The notes under the pieces are model-generated. The model saw only the letters and a program-made list of their open reading frames with translations. It did not search any database and was not told the origin of the DNA. A program made the translations under genes and the position numbers. Below, one piece after another: positions 48,225-56,437 of a stretch of DNA of 58,474 nt. Source of the DNA: Corallococcus carmarthensis (GTDB lineage: Bacteria; Myxococcota; Myxococcia; Myxococcales; Myxococcaceae); assembly GCF_003611695.1 (NCBI RefSeq), contig NZ_RAWE01000043.1:1-58474 (forward strand), written 5' to 3'. Numbering within the stretch: the first letter of the stretch is position 1; each line of letters starts with the position of its first letter.

Positions 48225-50104
48225 GCCTTCACCGCGTCCAGCAGCGGGTTGGCGCCAGTCTCCGCGTCGGTGCAGCCCTGGTTGAGCGTCCAGATGATGG
48301 TGCCGCCGTAGCCCTCCTGCTTCACGAAGGCGCCCTTGGCGGCAATGGCCTGCGGGCTGTCGTAGGAGATCCACGTCACCGAGCCATCCTCCACCCGCTT
48401 GTCCTTGGCGAACGTCACGTAGCTGGCCTGGGCCTTCTCATCCCACTGGTACGTCCCCTGCTTCGAGTAGCGGAGGATCTTCTTGTAGGTGAACGAGTTG
48501 TCCCCGCCCACGTAGTCGGACCAGTTCGTGAAGGGTTGGTAGGGGCCGGTGATGTGGCGCCACGCGAGGCCGTAGAAGGGGATGCCGATGCCCAGCTTCG
48601 CCTTGGGGATGCCCGCCTTCACCCACAGGTCCAGGCTGGACGCGATGGACGTGGGGTGCAGCCCCTGCTCGCCCTTGAGCGCGGACGTGTGCCAGGACTT
48701 CCAGCCGTCCCACGCGCCAATCATCTCGTAGGACATCAGGTTCATCTGGTCGAAGTGCGTCGCCAGCTCCGCGAACCAGGGGTCTGCGTCGGTGGGGAAG
48801 TTGGTGTTGATCCAATGGAGGGGGAAGGTGAGGAGCATCTTCGGACGCGCCTCGCGAAGGGCCTTCACCAGGGCCAGCAGCTTGGGCCGGTCCTCCTTCT
48901 CCACGGGCTCCCAGTCCAGGTCCAACCCGTCGTAGCCGAAGTCGTCCATCGCCTTGAGCAGCGAGCGGACGAACTTCGCGCGGTTCACGTCGGACGCCGC
49001 GCCCACCCAGCCGTCGTGCTCACCGGAGCCGCCCACCATGATGAGCGCCTTGCGGCCCGCGGCGTGCGCGCGCTTCGACAGCGTGCGGGCGATCTCCGGC
49101 CCCCGGTCGTTGTCGAACTTCGTGCTCAGCGTGCCGTCCGCTTTCGGCGTGACTCGGCCCACGAGGATGTGCGTGAGCGCGCTGAAGTCCACCTTCTCCG
49201 GCGGATAGTCGTCCGCGTTCCAGCCCGTGTAGTAGCCCGACACCCACTTGCCGCCCTGTCCCGGAGTGCCCTTCACGGCCGGGGATGCGCCCACCACCAC
49301 GCTGGCCACGGCAAGTCGGGTCGGCTCCGCCTTGCTCCGGGCCATCACCCTGTACGTGCCCGGCTTGCGGGGCGCGGTGTAGACGCCGGTGGGGCTGACG
49401 GTGCCCCGCTCGTTGCCGGGCTCCACGCTCCAGGTCACCTCCGTGTCCGCGCTGTTCGTCACGGTGGCGCGGAAGGTGTGCGTAGCGCCAGGAGCCAGGA
49501 AGACCGCGGATGTCTCCAGCGTGAGGCTCACCGGCCTGGGGCCCTGCTCGATGCCGATGTCGTCGAAGAAGAGGGGTGGGAGCGTCTTGCCGCTGTCCTC
49601 CTGGAGCCACAGGCCGGTGATGCGCGTGCGGCCTTCGGGCAGCAGCTTCGCCAGCGGCACGCGGCAGGTCGTCCACTTCCGGGCCGGGATGGCGCCGCCC
49701 TCGCAGGTGGTGCCCAGGGGCACGCCCACGGGCTGCTCGGAACCGATGACGACGCGCGCACGTACCGGCGCGTTCGCGCCGTCCTTCCCGCCGTTCACCT
49801 TCAGCACCAGCGTGTCATCCGGTGACACATCGAAGCCCGGGTGGCCGAAGTACAGCGCCTCCCACGGCCCCAGCGTCACGGAGATGGCGTGGCTGCCCGT
49901 GGCCCCTTGGATGGTGGCGCTCATCGCGTGCGCACCAGCCCACGTCAGGTCTTCCCAGGGTGGGGCCAGCCGGTCCTGATAGAGCCAGGTCAGCACCCGG
50001 GTCGACGTGGGCAGTGCGGCCTTCGGGGGCGGAGCCCCCTGGGAAGCACCACCCAGCAAGAGCGCGGTGAGCAGCACTCGGAGTCCAGCCGGAGGTCGTC
50101 GCAT
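48209..50104 (-). CDS. Secreted GH18 chitinase-like glycoside hydrolase
   Basis: A 631-aa exported enzyme. Signal peptide (RVLLTALLLGGASQGAP); a beta-sandwich N-terminal domain (about 35-190; FDVSPDDTLVLKVNGG, LFFDDIGIEQ) that looks like a carbohydrate-binding module; an Ig-like domain (about 195-280; NSADTEVTWSVEPG); and a GH18 catalytic barrel (about 290-631) with GYDGLDLDWEP, the DxxDxDxE motif whose last Glu (about 395) is the acid catalyst. QMNLMSYEM and the closing GTIIWTLNQG are also typical. It should hydrolyse chitin or related beta-1,4-GlcNAc polymers outside the cell. The start MRRPPAG (50104) is preferred over ATG 50113 because AGGA lies 8 nt upstream. Confidence 0.92.
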   Translation of the reverse strand: MRRPPAGLRVLLTALLLGGASQGAPPPKAALPTSTRVLTWLYQDRLAPPWEDLTWAGAHAMSATIQGATGSHAISVTLGPWEALYFGHPGFDVSPDDTLVLKVNGGKDGANAPVRARVVIGSEQPVGVPLGTTCEGGAIPARKWTTCRVPLAKLLPEGRTRITGLWLQEDSGKTLPPLFFDDIGIEQGPRPVSLTLETSAVFLAPGATHTFRATVTNSADTEVTWSVEPGNERGTVSPTGVYTAPRKPGTYRVMARSKAEPTRLAVASVVVGASPAVKGTPGQGGKWVSGYYTGWNADDYPPEKVDFSALTHILVGRVTPKADGTLSTKFDNDRGPEIARTLSKRAHAAGRKALIMVGGSGEHDGWVGAASDVNRAKFVRSLLKAMDDFGYDGLDLDWEPVEKEDRPKLLALVKALREARPKMLLTFPLHWINTNFPTDADPWFAELATHFDQMNLMSYEMIGAWDGWKSWHTSALKGEQGLHPTSIASSLDLWVKAGIPKAKLGIGIPFYGLAWRHITGPYQPFTNWSDYVGGDNSFTYKKILRYSKQGTYQWDEKAQASYVTFAKDKRVEDGSVTWISYDSPQAIAAKGAFVKQEGYGGTIIWTLNQGCTDAETGANPLLDAVKAAFLP

Positions 50105-50315
50105 GGCTTCCATCCTCGCAGAGGAGGGGAGGCTCGTCCTTCCTCGAGAGACTCAGTTGGCCGGCCGCAGGCGTCCGTCACCCAATCCTGCGATCCGAAG
50201 TGCTCCGCGAGGACACGCGCCGCGCGGAGCGCAGGGATGGGCCGCGCCGGTGCTTGAGCGGACGAGGCCAATACGGGCCCACGGATAGAGGCGCGCTGCC
50301 GGGGGCGACTGGCTC

Positions 50316-50344
50316 CAAACCTGTCCGACAGTCGGACAGGTTTG
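50316..50344. promoter_or_regulatory. 29-bp perfect palindrome upstream of the GntR-type gene
   Basis: CAAACCTGTCCGAC (50316-50329) and GTCGGACAGGTTTG (50331-50344) are perfect inverted copies of 14 bp around a single A. It lies about 120 nt upstream of the chosen GntR start and outside any gene. The symmetry suits a dimeric repressor. My recollection is that CTGTCCGAC-type palindromes recur in myxobacterial genomes, so it could also be a dispersed element. Confidence 0.6.
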
Positions 50345-50462
50345 CGCGGTCCGGGGTCCGGGGCCGTACTGCCTTGGCGAGCGAGGAGGTCAGGTGGCCT
50401 GCGCGCCCATGTCAGACCCCCGTGGTTTGGTGGCGAAGGCTTGGGCGAGAAGGGGGACGGGG

Positions 50463-51665
50463 ATGGTGCGGGTAGGGCTCGTGGCGTACGTGGAGGAGCA
50501 GCTCGAGCGGGATATTTGGCGGGGGAGGCTGCCCAGGAGCGGGCAGTTGGGCTCGGAAAAGGTGCTGGCGCGCAATTACGGGGTGAGCCGGGGCACGGTG
50601 CGCGAGGCGCTGCGGCGGCTGGCTGCGCGGGGCCTGGTGGTGCAGCGCTCAGGGCGCAAGACGCGCGCGGTGTCGTTGGATGAATCACTGACGCTGGAGA
50701 ACCTGGGCCTGGCGCTGCATGACGAGCGCTCCGAGGAGTGCCGGCGGCTTTTGGAGGGCTTCTTTTGCCTCAAGCGGCAGGTGCTGGTGGAGTTGCTGGC
50801 CGACTGCTGCGAGAGGGCCTCCTCGGTGGACCTGCGCCTGCTGGAGGACGCCTGCTTCAGGCTGTGGGACGCGGCGAAATGGCACCCTGGAGCGCGCTGC
50901 GCGCAGTTGGAATTCGAGTTGCTGCGGCTTGCGGCCCGGGTGGCGGAGCGTCCAGGGCACCTGCTCCTCATTCAGTCGCTACAGCGGGCTTTACGGGGCA
51001 ACGCGGTCCGGCTGCTGTCCTTCATGGGCGGCGAGTCGCTGCGCCAGTGGGCCACCTGCGCCATGAATGCCCTGAGCGAGCGCGACACGCAGGCGCTCCA
51101 GCTCCAACTGCCGGCGCTGCTGAAGGCATGCGATGCGCGCATGCTGGACGACTTCGCACCCGCTCCCCAGGAGCATGCGTCTCTCGAGGCCCCGTGCGCC
51201 CAGGAGGGCCTCCTCGGCGACTCCACGTCCGCCACCGGGCAGGACGATGCGTTGGAAGCACGGCCCTTCGTTGAGGAGTGTGGCCCAGACGGCCTCGCTC
51301 CAGCCGCCGAGGCACTCGGGGTTGCACCCGTTCCTCATGCGCAGCTCCTCCCCGTAGAGCCCGACAGCGCGGCGCTGCTGTCTCAAGCCACTCTGGGGCT
51401 CAACCCCAGTGAGCCCGGTGGGGAGTGCACTGGCGGGGCGGTGACGGGCACTGCCTTGGGCGACCTGTTCGACCATCGAACAGGTCGGGACGCTTCGTCT
51501 CCGGAAGGGGACCTCCGGCGTGAGTCTCCACCCTCCCGTGGACACCCCTGTGGGGCAGGGGGCTCGGAGGGCGGGCCGCTCCACCACTCGCAGGACCCGA
51601 CTCCACCCACCACCAAACCGGTGAGCCGCGCGCCTCTGGATCCTGCAGGGCCCACCACCACCTGA
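50463..51665 (+). CDS. GntR/FadR-type transcriptional regulator with long disordered tail
   Basis: A 400-aa DNA-binding protein. The N-terminal winged helix-turn-helix (YVEEQLERDIWRGRLP; GSEKVLARNYGVSRGTVREA) is typical of GntR. Residues about 85-215 are all-helical like the FadR effector domain (CCERASSVDLRLLEDACFR). Residues about 230-400 are Pro/Ala/Gly/Ser-rich and look disordered; they may be a spurious extension after loss of the original stop, since a 12-bp palindrome lies within them. ATG at 50463 is chosen with GGGGGA upstream; in-frame Met codons at 50394 and 50409 are possible. The effector and targets are unknown; the flanking palindromes suggest autoregulation. It stands alone between chitinase and msrB. 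Confidence 0.7.
   Translation: MVRVGLVAYVEEQLERDIWRGRLPRSGQLGSEKVLARNYGVSRGTVREALRRLAARGLVVQRSGRKTRAVSLDESLTLENLGLALHDERSEECRRLLEGFFCLKRQVLVELLADCCERASSVDLRLLEDACFRLWDAAKWHPGARCAQLEFELLRLAARVAERPGHLLLIQSLQRALRGNAVRLLSFMGGESLRQWATCAMNALSERDTQALQLQLPALLKACDARMLDDFAPAPQEHASLEAPCAQEGLLGDSTSATGQDDALEARPFVEECGPDGLAPAAEALGVAPVPHAQLLPVEPDSAALLSQATLGLNPSEPGGECTGGAVTGTALGDLFDHRTGRDASSPEGDLRRESPPSRGHPCGAGGSEGGPLHHSQDPTPPTTKPVSRAPLDPAGPTTT
51461..51487. repeat. Palindrome inside the 3' part of the GntR-type gene
   Basis: CGACCTGTTCGA (51461-51472) and TCGAACAGGTCG (51476-51487) are perfect 12-bp inverted arms with a 3-nt spacer. The core CCTGTTCGA resembles CCTGTCCGA of the palindrome upstream of the same gene. 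It could be a second operator, a transcription-termination hairpin or a mobile-element remnant. Confidence 0.5.
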
Positions 51666-51738
51666 TGATGGACCTCGGCAGCCTCCACCCGAGCCTCGCT
51701 TCCGCGCTGGCTGGGGCAGCGGACTCCTGACGACCTGC

Positions 51739-52161
51739 TCAGGCCCGGACCAGCTCGATGGGGCTGCCTTCGGGGACGTGCTTCATCGCCACGGAGTTCA
51801 TGCAGTAGCGCAGCCCCGTGGGCGGTGGGCCGTCCGGGAACACGTGGCCCAGGTGGCCATCGCAGCGCGCGCAGCGGACCTCGGTGCGGATCATCCCGTG
51901 CGACACGTCGCGGATCTCCGTCACGGAGTCCTCCGACAGCGTCTGGGTGAAGGACGGCCAGCCGGTGCCGGACTCGAACTTCGTCCCGGCCTTGAACAGC
52001 GGGTTGTTGCAGCCCGCGCACACGTAGGTGCCCGGCGTCTTGGTGCCGAGGAAACAGCCCGACCCCGGGTACTCGGTGCCGTGCTGACGCAGCACCTGGA
52101 ACTCCTCGGGGGTGAGACGCTTGCGCCACTCTTCGTTGGAAAGATTGAGCTTGTCCGCCAT
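51739..52161 (-). CDS. msrB: Peptide-methionine (R)-S-oxide reductase MsrB
   Basis: A 140-aa cytosolic repair enzyme that reduces the R form of methionine sulfoxide in proteins using thioredoxin. Zinc-binding CAGC and CARC pairs, the GTGWPSF substrate motif, GHLGHVF, and the catalytic Cys in RYCMNS (about 119) are all present. Length is normal for a stand-alone MsrB with no signal peptide. GGAGGAGG just upstream makes the ATG at 52161 certain; the long in-frame extension upstream is not coding. It is divergent from the CBS-domain gene across 215 nt that should hold both promoters. Confidence 0.95.
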   Translation of the reverse strand: MADKLNLSNEEWRKRLTPEEFQVLRQHGTEYPGSGCFLGTKTPGTYVCAGCNNPLFKAGTKFESGTGWPSFTQTLSEDSVTEIRDVSHGMIRTEVRCARCDGHLGHVFPDGPPPTGLRYCMNSVAMKHVPEGSPIELVRA

Positions 52162-52376
52162 GGGTCCTCCTCCACGTTTCGGGCCTGGAGCCCGGAGCAC
52201 GGCCTTGGATGCACCGCCGGCCTTTGCGTCGCACCCTATACCAGGGAGGCAGTCAGGGGGCTGACACCCCGGCCCTGCTGCTCCCGGCACGGCGGGCCTT
52301 GCGGCGCGGGGCTTGGAGGCCGGTGCGCCAGTTGTACTTCTCCAGGACGCGGTGCGCGCCACGAGGAGGCAGGCCG

Positions 52377-52796
52377 ATGCGGATTTCGGAACTGATGCAC
52401 AGGGACGTGAAGACCATCGACGCGGATGACTGCCTGCGCTCCGCCGCCGAGCGGCTGAACACCTCCAGCCTGGGGGCGCTGCCCGTCATGGAGCACGGCC
52501 AGCTGGTGGGCCTGCTCACCGACTCGGAGCTCTCCCTGTGCTCCACCGTCCACGGACACGACCCCGACGTCACCACCGTGCGGGAGGCGATGACGGCGCC
52601 ACTCGTCACCTGCTCGGAGGATGAACCGCTGGAGGCCGGTGAGCGCTTGATGGAGGAGCATCACCTGAACCGGCTGGTGGTCGTGGACGCGGACCACCAC
52701 GCGGTGGGCCTCCTCCGCCTGGACGATGTCTCCTCCGAGCCCCTCACGCTGCTGCGGCCCGGCGAGCCGCTGGAACACCTGAGCCTCTATTCCTGA
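52377..52796 (+). CDS. CBS-domain pair protein
   Basis: A 139-aa protein consisting only of two tandem CBS motifs ([22 protein letters not shown]... and [21 protein letters not shown]...), each ending in the usual LPVM/LVVVD beta strand and LLTDSEL/LLRLDD turn. Such Bateman modules bind adenosine nucleotides and act as cytosolic energy or redox sensors on a partner protein; the partner is not evident here. GAGGAGG lies 8 nt before the ATG. It converges on the TetR gene with a 13-nt gap. Confidence 0.88.
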   Translation: MRISELMHRDVKTIDADDCLRSAAERLNTSSLGALPVMEHGQLVGLLTDSELSLCSTVHGHDPDVTTVREAMTAPLVTCSEDEPLEAGERLMEEHHLNRLVVVDADHHAVGLLRLDDVSSEPLTLLRPGEPLEHLSLYS

Positions 52797-52809
52797 GCCG
52801 CCGGCGCGC

Positions 52810-53487
52810 TCACGCGTAGGGGCTGCCGCGGGCCGCGGCGCTGGCGGCGGTGAAGCCGTGGTCAAGCAGCTCCAGGAACACCTCGGGGGAGATGGCGGCA
52901 CGGGCCGACCGCTGGCGGTGCAGGGCATCACGGAAGGCCACGCGCCAGGCACCCACCAGCAGCGCGGCGACCAGCCGCGCGATCGGGTCGCCTTCCGGGG
53001 CGCCGGCGCTGGCGGCGAGCATCCGGCCCAGATCCCGCTCCAACTCCTCGGATATCTCGCGCGTCCGGGCCCGGAGCGCGGGGCTGTCGGCCACGACCTT
53101 CCAGAAGCCCGCGATGCCAGGGGTCATCTTCACGAATCCGTGGCGTTGCTCGACCAGCTCGTGCGCCAGCGCCCGCAGCGCCGCCACCGGTGAGCGGCGA
53201 CCCCGGCTGTCCAGTGCGTCGCGCAAGAGCTGCTGCACATCGTCGCTCCGGTCGAAGAAGAGGTCCTCCTTGCGGGGGAAGTAGTTGAACACCGTCATCT
53301 TCGAAACGTTCGCCGCGGCGGCCACGTCGTCGACGGTGACGTGCTCGAAGCCGCGCTCGGTGAAGAGCTTCGTGGCGATGTTCGAGATGAGCTGGCGCGT
53401 CTCTCGCTTCTTGCGTTCGCGCAGTCCGTCGGGTTTGGCGCTCGGCGCACGCTGTCGTCCTTCGCGCTGGCGGTCGGTCTCGGGCAT
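52810..53487 (-). CDS. TetR-family repressor, probably of the divergent monooxygenase
   Basis: A 225-aa regulator. The N-terminal helix-turn-helix (ERGFEHVTVDDVAAAANVSKMTVFNYFPRKEDLF split over residues about 44-77) is classic TetR; the remaining about 150 residues are helical and variable, as expected for the ligand-binding domain. A basic, Arg-rich stretch of about 25 residues precedes it. Its start is 62 nt from the divergent flavin monooxygenase start, with an imperfect AT-rich palindrome between. By the usual logic of such pairs it represses the monooxygenase, and perhaps itself, until an aromatic or antibiotic-like ligand binds. Confidence 0.87.
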   Translation of the reverse strand: MPETDRQREGRQRAPSAKPDGLRERKKRETRQLISNIATKLFTERGFEHVTVDDVAAAANVSKMTVFNYFPRKEDLFFDRSDDVQQLLRDALDSRGRRSPVAALRALAHELVEQRHGFVKMTPGIAGFWKVVADSPALRARTREISEELERDLGRMLAASAGAPEGDPIARLVAALLVGAWRVAFRDALHRQRSARAAISPEVFLELLDHGFTAASAAARGSPYA

Positions 53488-53510
53488 GTGAGAATCATAT
53501 GCTGGGTCTT

Positions 53511-53532
53511 AATTTGTACTCGGTATAAAATT
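53511..53532. promoter_or_regulatory. Candidate TetR operator/promoter between divergent genes
   Basis: AATTTGTAC-TCG-GTATAAAATT is an imperfect palindrome with a one-base insertion, in the only strongly AT-rich patch of the locus. TATAAA inside it could serve as a -10 element for the monooxygenase, 21 nt before its start codon. A bound repressor here would block both promoters. Confidence 0.5.
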
Positions 53533-53549
53533 GTGACAGGTTCACCGGC

Positions 53550-55055
53550 ATGGAACAGCGCGGAGTCGATGTGGTGGTGGTAGGGGCGGGGCCCACGGGC
53601 CTGCTGCTGGCGAGCGAGCTGGCACTCGGTGGGGTGCGGGTGGTGGTGCTCGAGCGGCGCAGCGAGCCTGATTCAGTCCTCAAGGCAGGTGGCATCGGGG
53701 CGGTGGCCAGCGAGGCGCTCGAGCGGCGGGGACTGGGCCCGGCGCTCAACGCGGAGGAGACCGCCGCGTTCGAGGTGATGAAGGCGATGGCGAGGTCATT
53801 GGGGACGCAGGACAGCCCACAGGCAGGTGGGGCTCGTCGTGGTGGTGGCCACTTCGCCGGGCTGTCCCTGATCGACCAGACCCTGCAACGCGAGCCCGGC
53901 CGGAGGTCGCGCGCGGTCCCGCAGGCCGCGCTCGAGCGCATCCTGGGCGAGCACGTGCGTGCGCTCGGGGTCGAGGTGTGGCGTGGGCATACCGTCGAAT
54001 CGTTCGAGGACACCGGCGAGCGTGTATCGGTCGAGGCACGGGGCCCCGGCGGTCCGCGGTCGCTCGAGGCGGCGTTCCTGGTGGGCTGCGACGGCGGCCG
54101 GAGCACGGTGCGCAAGCAGGCCGGTTTCGACTTCCCCGGCACGGCTCCGACCCTCACCGGCCACCAGGCCCTCGTCGAGATCGATCACCCCGAGCGGCTC
54201 CTCCCACTCGGCTGGCGGCGCACGGGTGGAGGGATGATGTCCTATGGCCCGATACCCGGACGCGTGGCCGTGTTGGAGTTTGACGGACCGCCGGCCGATC
54301 GCGAGGCCCCCGTGACGGCCACCGAGGTCGAGCAGAGCCTGCGGCGCGTCAGCGGGGCGGACGTGCGCATCACGGCCCTGCACTCGGCGACGCGCTTCAG
54401 CGACCACGCGCGGCAGGCGTCGAGCTACCAGCGGGGGCGTGTGCTGCTGGCTGGCGATGCCGCCCACGTCCACTCGCCCTTCGGCGGACAGGGGCTGAAC
54501 CTCGGCCTGCTCGACGCGGTCAACCTCGGCTGGAAGCTGGCCGCCACGGTGCAGGGGCGCGCTCCTGACAGCCTTCTCGCTACTTACACTTCCGAGCGCC
54601 ACCCGGTGGCGGCACGCGTGCTCGACAACACCCGTGCCCAGCTCGCGCTCATGCGCCCCGACCCCCAGACGACCGCGATGCGTCAGATCGTGGCCGAGCT
54701 GCTGACCACCTACGCCGACGTCAATCGCCACTTCGGCGAGATGATCAGTGGCGTCACGACGCGCTACGACCTCGGTGATGATGATCCGCTCGTCGGGCAC
54801 TTCATCGCCGACGCCGAGCTGACGGTCGATGGGGAGGGCACGCGCCTGTACTCGCTGATGCGCGATGGCCGCGGGCTGCTCGTCGATGGCGACGGCGCGG
54901 CATCCGAGCAAGGCGCCGCGTGGACGTCACGGCTTCGAGTGGTGAACGCTCCCGGGGCGCGCTCGATGCTGGTCCGCCCCGATGGCTGCATCGCGTGGGC
55001 CGGGCGCGAAGGCGGGCTGCGCCCCGCGCTCGAGCGCTGGTTCCCGGCCCCCTGA
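53550..55055 (+). CDS. FAD-dependent aromatic monooxygenase (group A, polyketide hydroxylase/rifampin monooxygenase type)
   Basis: A 501-aa flavoprotein hydroxylase. The N-terminal Rossmann motif VVVGAGPTGLLLASEL binds FAD, GCDGGRSTVRK (about 178) matches the DG motif, and LLAGDAAHVHSPFGGQGLN (about 300) is the GD motif; the C-terminal about 100 residues look like the thioredoxin-like domain of the RdmE/PgaE/Rox group. These enzymes hydroxylate aromatic polyketides or inactivate antibiotics such as rifampicin using NADPH and oxygen. The adjacent TetR gene suggests induction by a xenobiotic. By eye, codon choice is more mixed (more CTC, GTC, TCA, ACT) than in neighbours, hinting at horizontal origin. 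No recognisable ribosome-binding site lies close to the ATG. A real intrinsic terminator follows. Confidence 0.87.
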   Translation: MEQRGVDVVVVGAGPTGLLLASELALGGVRVVVLERRSEPDSVLKAGGIGAVASEALERRGLGPALNAEETAAFEVMKAMARSLGTQDSPQAGGARRGGGHFAGLSLIDQTLQREPGRRSRAVPQAALERILGEHVRALGVEVWRGHTVESFEDTGERVSVEARGPGGPRSLEAAFLVGCDGGRSTVRKQAGFDFPGTAPTLTGHQALVEIDHPERLLPLGWRRTGGGMMSYGPIPGRVAVLEFDGPPADREAPVTATEVEQSLRRVSGADVRITALHSATRFSDHARQASSYQRGRVLLAGDAAHVHSPFGGQGLNLGLLDAVNLGWKLAATVQGRAPDSLLATYTSERHPVAARVLDNTRAQLALMRPDPQTTAMRQIVAELLTTYADVNRHFGEMISGVTTRYDLGDDDPLVGHFIADAELTVDGEGTRLYSLMRDGRGLLVDGDGAASEQGAAWTSRLRVVNAPGARSMLVRPDGCIAWAGREGGLRPALERWFPAP

Positions 55056-55081
55056 CGGTTCATGGCCGGGCTCCACCGCGA

Positions 55082-55124
55082 GGCCGGGATGCGAGAAGGC
55101 TGCCCGCACCCCGGCCCCCTTTTT
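55082..55124 (+). terminator. Intrinsic terminator after the monooxygenase gene
   Basis: GGCCGGG (55082-55088) pairs with CCCGGCC (55110-55116), with an inner TGCG/CGCA stem. A run of five T (55120-55124) follows, giving one of the few textbook Rho-independent terminators in the window. It sits in the 68-nt gap before the convergent synthetase stop. Confidence 0.7.
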
Positions 55125-56326
55125 CAGCCCGCGACGGCTGGCTGGCACGCGGCGGACAGCCACGCCACGGCGTCATCCCAGGGCAGGTCGCGCTGGGAGC
55201 CGTCGCGCTGGCGCAGGCGCACGCCCTTCGACTCCACCTCGCGGCCACCCACCACCGCGAGGAACGGCACTCCGTCCTCGTGCGAGCCCAGGACCTTCTT
55301 GGACAGCGACTCGTCCCGAACGTCCGCCCGCGCGCGGCAGCCGGCCAGCCTCAGCCGTGCCGCCAGCGCCTCCGCGTACGCGGAGGCCCCCGCGCCCACG
55401 GAGGCCACCACCACCTGTTCGGGCGCGAGCCACGCCGGTAGCGCGCCCCCGTGGTGCTCCAGCAGCATGCCGATGAAGCGCTCCAGGCTGCCGAACAGCG
55501 CGCGGTGAAGCATCACCGGGCGCAGGCGCTCTCCGGACGCGCCGACGTAGTGCAGGTCGAAGCGCTCCGGCAGCACCAGGTCCAGCTGGATCGTGCCGCA
55601 CTGCCACGCACGGCCCAGCCGGTCCTTCAGCACGAACTCCAGCTTGGGCCCGTAGAAGGCGCCCTGGCCGGGCTGGTCCTCGTACTGGAGGCCCGCCTGC
55701 TTCGCCGCGGACTGGAGCCACGCCTCCGCCTGGTCCCACAGCGCGTCACTGCCGGCACGCATCGCCGGACGGCTGGAGAAGGCCACCTGCACGTCGTCGA
55801 AGCCGAAGCCCGCGTAGAACGCCTTGAGCGAGCGCACGAAGCGGACCACTTCCGCCTCCACCTGCTCCGCCGCGCAGAAGATGTGGCCGTCGTCCTGCGT
55901 GAACTGGCGCAGGCGGAACAGCCCGTGCAGCGCGCCGCTGGGCTCGCTGCGGTGCACCAGCCCGAACTCCCCCAGGCGCAGGGGCAGGTCGCGGTGGCTG
56001 GGCGCCATGCGCTGCACGAGCTGGATGTGGCCAGGGCAGCTCACCGGCTTGAGGGCCAGGTGCCGGTCGCCTTCCGGCATGCAGAACATGTTCTCGCGGA
56101 AGTTCTCCCAGTGGCCGCTCTGCTCCCACAGCGGCTGGGAGCACAGCTGCGGCGTACGGACTTCGCGGTAGCCCTCTTCGCTCATGCGCTGGCGGACATG
56201 GTCCTCCAGCAGCCGGTACAGCATCAGTCCGCGCGGGTGCCAGAACACCATGCCCGGGGCCTCCTCCTGCAGGTGGAAGAGGTCCAGGCGCTGGCCCAGC
56301 GCGCGGTGGTCGTGTTCGTCGAGCAT
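55124..56326 (-). CDS. thrS: Truncated threonyl-tRNA synthetase (catalytic and anticodon-binding domains only)
   Basis: A 400-aa class II synthetase charging tRNA-Thr, against about 640 aa for normal bacterial ThrRS. The TGS and editing domains are absent; the protein starts (MLDEHDHRALG) just before the catalytic core. Zinc ligands are present: Cys in KPVSCPGH, His in TQDDGHIFC, His in MLHRALFGSLERF. Motif 2 (RLRQFTQDD) and motif 3 (FGSLERF) are intact, and the anticodon-binding domain (about 305-390; DVRDESLSKKV, VVGGREVE) is complete. It is therefore probably active but unable to clear Ser-tRNA-Thr. GGAG lies 6 nt before the ATG; longer readings to 56392 run into the leader region. It is probably a second ThrRS. 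It follows a Thr-rich leader peptide and candidate attenuator. A self-resistance role against a ThrRS inhibitor is an alternative. Confidence 0.87.
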   Translation of the reverse strand: MLDEHDHRALGQRLDLFHLQEEAPGMVFWHPRGLMLYRLLEDHVRQRMSEEGYREVRTPQLCSQPLWEQSGHWENFRENMFCMPEGDRHLALKPVSCPGHIQLVQRMAPSHRDLPLRLGEFGLVHRSEPSGALHGLFRLRQFTQDDGHIFCAAEQVEAEVVRFVRSLKAFYAGFGFDDVQVAFSSRPAMRAGSDALWDQAEAWLQSAAKQAGLQYEDQPGQGAFYGPKLEFVLKDRLGRAWQCGTIQLDLVLPERFDLHYVGASGERLRPVMLHRALFGSLERFIGMLLEHHGGALPAWLAPEQVVVASVGAGASAYAEALAARLRLAGCRARADVRDESLSKKVLGSHEDGVPFLAVVGGREVESKGVRLRQRDGSQRDLPWDDAVAWLSAACQPAVAG

Positions 56327-56388
56327 TGTCGTCTCCGTGTGTCGGTCGGGTTGAAGCTGCCGGGGCCGGACACGGGGCGTGTGAGGTT

Positions 56389-56432
56389 GCACGGTCGCCC
56401 CGGCCGGAACTCGGCGGGGCGGGAAACCGTGC
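56389..56432 (-). promoter_or_regulatory. Candidate attenuator hairpin upstream of the ThrRS gene
   Basis: In the minus-strand RNA, GCACGGT (56432-56426) pairs with ACCGTGC (56395-56389), enclosing CGCCCCG (56421-56415) paired with CGGGGCG (56402-56396): at least 14 bp in a nested stem beginning 6 nt after the leader stop codon. The same CGGGGCG could instead pair with a second CGCCCCG at 56379-56373, so two folds are mutually exclusive. There is no U-run, so the mechanism might be Rho-dependent or act on translation. A further 8-bp pairing (56452-56445 with 56346-56339) would place a helix next to the synthetase ribosome-binding site. Confidence 0.55.
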
Positions 56433-56437
56433 GCTCG

